This document shows positions 62,301-64,000 of a DNA stretch of 64,000 bases, piece after piece. The stretch lies in NCBI RefSeq assembly GCF_014926585.1, contig NZ_CP045422.1:3378001-3442000 (forward strand), given 5' to 3'. Origin of the DNA: Devosia beringensis. Its GTDB lineage: Bacteria > Pseudomonadota > Alphaproteobacteria > Rhizobiales > Devosiaceae. Numbering within the stretch: the first letter of the stretch is position 1; each line of letters begins with the position of its first letter. Below the pieces are notes generated by a model. The model saw only the letters and a list, made by a program, of their open reading frames with translations. It did no database searches and was not told the DNA's origin. The translations under genes were made by a program, and so were the position numbers.

Positions 62301-64000
62301 GCGAAGCGAGCACCTGAAGTTCTGGCAGGCGTCCTGGTTCAATGCCGAGACGGTCGACCTGGCGTGCCGCCGCCCGGCCCGCATCACGCCTGATCGGTTC
62401 TAGACCCTGCAGCGCATGGCGCTGGGCGATTTCAAGCACTTCTCCGCGCGAGGTTCCCGCGACCGTGACGAATGCGAAGCGCCTGGTTTCACCCGGCTCA
62501 AGGGCGATCATTGTTTGCAGACTCATGATGGGATCGAGCGTGGACCCTACCGTTCCGCTCAATCCCTCGGCAAGCGCCGCTGGCCGGCGCTGATTGCCGA
62601 GACGGCCGATAAAGCGCGCCCGGTCGGTCTCGTGGTAGGTGACCGTGATCTCCGGATCGTCGGCTACCAGCGTGTGCAGCAGGACCGGAGGCTTCATTTC
62701 CGGCCGCCGCGGCCGGCGGGTAAACAGTAGGCCCTGCAGCGGCCCCAGATAATCGCTCTCTACGAACAGCTTGCTGAAAGCGGGATGGCGTTCGTCCTCG
62801 AGAGGCGGGGCCAGCACGACCTCCGCATAGCTGGTGAATTCGATCCGGCGCGGCCTGTTGCTCTCATTGGTCACCGAGATCTCGCGGATATCGCTGTCAT
62901 CGGCCGGTGAAACGCAAACCTCCATGCGCACCGCAATACCGTTTGTGCGCTGGAAGAATTCGGCCATGTGCTGGTGAAAGATGACAGTCGAATCCGGACT
63001 TACCACGCCTGTGGGCAGCCGCCCCGGCGTCCACAGATCGCCGGTCTCGGCATCGCGTATATATATCCAGTACCCACAGCCGTCACTGGAGGCATCGGGT
63101 CGCCACCGCGTCAGACTGGTATCGCGCAGCATCATGCCGCCCGCTCCTGACTCCGATATCCACGAGGCCATCCGCCCGTTGCCCAGCATCTGCATCTGCG
63201 GCACCATGGCCTGGCGAGAGGGCACCCAGGATGGCAGCGCCTGGACGGCACGTTCCTTGCGCGCCGCGAGGCTTTCCTCATCAAGACGTCCCTTTTCCAC
63301 CGGTGCGTCCCATGGCACGCGTTCTAGCAGCAATTGCTCGACTGTCTGCATCCGCCGCCCGGACAGCGCCCGGCGCACAAAAACGTCGTTGTCCAGCGCA
63401 TTGGCGATCGCGGCCATGGTCATGCCGTGGTGATGAGCCATGTAGTTACGGACGAGGTTGAACGCTCTCCCCTCAGCGACCCGGCTCGGCGTGTAATCGA
63501 TAGCGTCGTGAAAGCCATAGATGCCGACGGCGCCAAGGTCCTGCATATCCCGCATGTTGCGCACGGCTGCGCCAGGCCAGCAACACAAGGCCAGCGCACT
63601 CGCGTAGGGTGCGACAACCAAGTCCTCGGTCAGGCCGCGCCGCAAGCCGAGCCCCGGAACGCCAAATGCGCGATACTGGTAGTTGCCGTCAGAATCGGTC
63701 GCGGCGAAGGCCGATTCCGAAATACCCCAGGGCACACCGCGCTCTCGTGCATAGACACGCTGGAAATCAACCGCGGCCATCTCGCTTTCGCCCAACAGCG
63801 TGTCACGCTGACCGGGCAGGAAAATCGGCGGCATCAGATACTCGAACATCGAGCCGTTCCAGGACAACACCGCCGGGCGGTTCTTCAACCGCGTGACCGG
63901 CCGCCCGAGCGAGAACCAGTGTTCGATCGGCACGTCATGCTTGGCAATGGCGAAGAAACTCGCAATGCGCGCTTCGGTCGCCAGAAGATCATAGTGATTG
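59347..64000 (-). CDS. ndvB: Cyclic beta-1,2-glucan synthase-type protein, C-terminal half (5' end beyond window)
   Basis: About 1550 residues of an NdvB/ChvB-like protein are visible, open to the right edge (NHYDLLATEARIASFFAIAK continues upstream of an internal GTG at 63933, so 63933 is not the start). Seen are the glucoamylase-like region, two GH94-type beta-sandwich segments and the GH94 catalytic barrel with the acid Asp in GTGDWNDGMDRVGDEG and the late GLGGWSWYTGAAGW. NdvB initiates, elongates, length-controls and cyclises osmoregulated glucans; the glycosyltransferase half would lie outside the window. Usual length is about 2800. Confidence 0.88.
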   Translation of the reverse strand, partial: NHYDLLATEARIASFFAIAKHDVPIEHWFSLGRPVTRLKNRPAVLSWNGSMFEYLMPPIFLPGQRDTLLGESEMAAVDFQRVYARERGVPWGISESAFAATDSDGNYQYRAFGVPGLGLRRGLTEDLVVAPYASALALCCWPGAAVRNMRDMQDLGAVGIYGFHDAIDYTPSRVAEGRAFNLVRNYMAHHHGMTMAAIANALDNDVFVRRALSGRRMQTVEQLLLERVPWDAPVEKGRLDEESLAARKERAVQALPSWVPSRQAMVPQMQMLGNGRMASWISESGAGGMMLRDTSLTRWRPDASSDGCGYWIYIRDAETGDLWTPGRLPTGVVSPDSTVIFHQHMAEFFQRTNGIAVRMEVCVSPADDSDIREISVTNESNRPRRIEFTSYAEVVLAPPLEDERHPAFSKLFVESDYLGPLQGLLFTRRPRRPEMKPPVLLHTLVADDPEITVTYHETDRARFIGRLGNQRRPAALAEGLSGTVGSTLDPIMSLQTMIALEPGETRRFAFVTVAGTSRGEVLEIAQRHALQGLEPIRRDAGRAAARQVDRLGIEPGRLPELQVLASLLQMPHANFRETPVGIGANNARQPDLWQFGISGDLPILLLRMAQEIPSQLLELLVKAQNLWLLGAMRCDLVVLRSEPAGYEAPLRERILAILRETGAYASLGTAGGIHLLSSAAMTPESLQRLTAAATVILNDDDASLSTKLDGVLERRAVPTQFMPSGATPYHEMPELSRPDGLQFDNGIGGFDPKNGDYLIHLGAGEKTPAPWCNVIANDGFGTIVSEAGLGFSWALNSGENRLTPWSNDPVSETPGEVLYLRDEQDGAVWTPTPAPLGAEQACQVRHGMGLTEWRRNSRGLEQTLRAFVPPDDPVKIVTLKLINRTDAARRITATYYAEWLLGAMASRAKPFTSCVYDAESHAILAENGWNPEFAGRVAFLTATLPAHSVTGSRYDFLGSEGNVVNPAALRHWDLGGSFAPGGDTCAAYQVHLDIEPGATKEVTFVLGQGASHAETLGLVRKWREPAQAVQALASVEASWKKRLSAVQVKTPDPAFDLMVNRWLLYQTIASRLMARAGFYQAGGAFGYRDQLQDVLAVLTSEPERARAQILLAAAHQFEDGDALHWWHPPSGRGVRTHCSDDFIWLAHVTARYVEATGDDSILADAVSFLKAEPLKAQEQDRYALFEAGATATLLEHCTRALNRMMSTGLHGLPLIGTGDWNDGMDRVGDEGRGESVWLAWFQIATIKRFAPLLEKHGDKRHAAALRAYAGSLAAAIETSAWDGRWYIRAFDDEGKPWGSHQNDECQIDSIAQSWAVIAGVAPRKRMRTAMSSARSRLVHPDRRLVQLLDPPFQQTPRDPGYIRAYPPGIRENGGQYTHSAAWFGHALAGLGDGNGAWQVFDIINPIRRTQSNSGARHYVREPYVLPGDVYGPGQNIGLGGWSWYTGAAGWTWQLGVEAILGLQLKKGRLAIAPCLPRDWGGFTATVRTESGSIEVVIEDPDRLGHGEMQLFVDGRPRKTLAPIAFPGSGKTRKVRVLLYSAATPVRKPTR

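Noticed and set aside
1-64000. CRISPR array, rRNA operon or intact tRNA
   Set aside because: No regularly spaced repeats, rRNA stretches or complete cloverleaf were seen; only the 21-bp tRNA-Tyr end was found.

Overview
The window is GC-rich, densely coded DNA, most likely from an alphaproteobacterium of the Hyphomicrobiales. Devosia-like is my guess from gene content (rlmB beside a tRNA-Tyr 3' end, an ndvB-type glucan synthase, FixK/FNR-type boxes); no rRNA or other marker gene is present to prove it. No intact tRNA, rRNA or CRISPR array was seen.

Left part, 1-23449, looks mostly chromosomal. An FtsX-type ABC exporter (1-2572) is divergent from a complete phosphonate-type operon, phnFGHIJKLM (2802-9288), followed by its own phnC-D-E-E transporter (9359-12971). 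Both phn units carry PHO-box-like repeats and a shared palindrome upstream. The striking point is that PhnJ has lost three of the four cysteines that hold the iron-sulfur cluster and do catalysis in the known C-P lyase. A sugar-modifying cluster follows (two epimerase/SDR types, a TIM-barrel isomerase, another epimerase; 13353-17076). Next come an NmrA-type reductase divergent from a TetR regulator with a clear operator, a universal stress protein, an MgtC-type membrane protein with a small partner, a broken FNR-type regulator and a WD40 protein.

Junction, 22989-29440. An IS407-type IS3 element (23450-24709, 4-bp duplication) sits between the 3' remnant of a CobW-type GTPase and the 3' remnant of a DNA-glycosylase-like gene. 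The glycosylase-like gene is translationally coupled to a UvrD-type helicase with a RelE-like N-terminal domain: a candidate, possibly broken, defence or repair module. Then come rlmB and a small partner.

Island, from about 29417 to the right edge or beyond. A 21-bp copy of a tRNA-Tyr 3' end lies beside rlmB, next to a tyrosine recombinase, the layout of an integrated element. Cargo and debris include: broken histidine kinase; DUF309 protein; a 560-bp IS3 deletion derivative with 3-bp duplication; cytochrome b561 with an in-frame stop; type III polyketide synthase plus isoprenylcysteine-type methyltransferase; a GH94 fragment; cupin; CsbD; HWE kinase; a five-gene sugar ABC operon with SMP-30 lactonase; a divergent two-component pair; MgtA-type ATPase and VIT transporter; an arginine deiminase operon arcDABC; a second P-type ATPase; and the C-terminal half of an ndvB-type glucan synthase running off the right end.

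A thread across the window is a set of FNR/FixK-type boxes upstream of the exporter, the stress protein, the MgtC unit, CsbD, the HWE kinase and the arc operon. This suggests many of these genes answer to low oxygen through a regulator encoded elsewhere, since the local FNR-type gene is broken.
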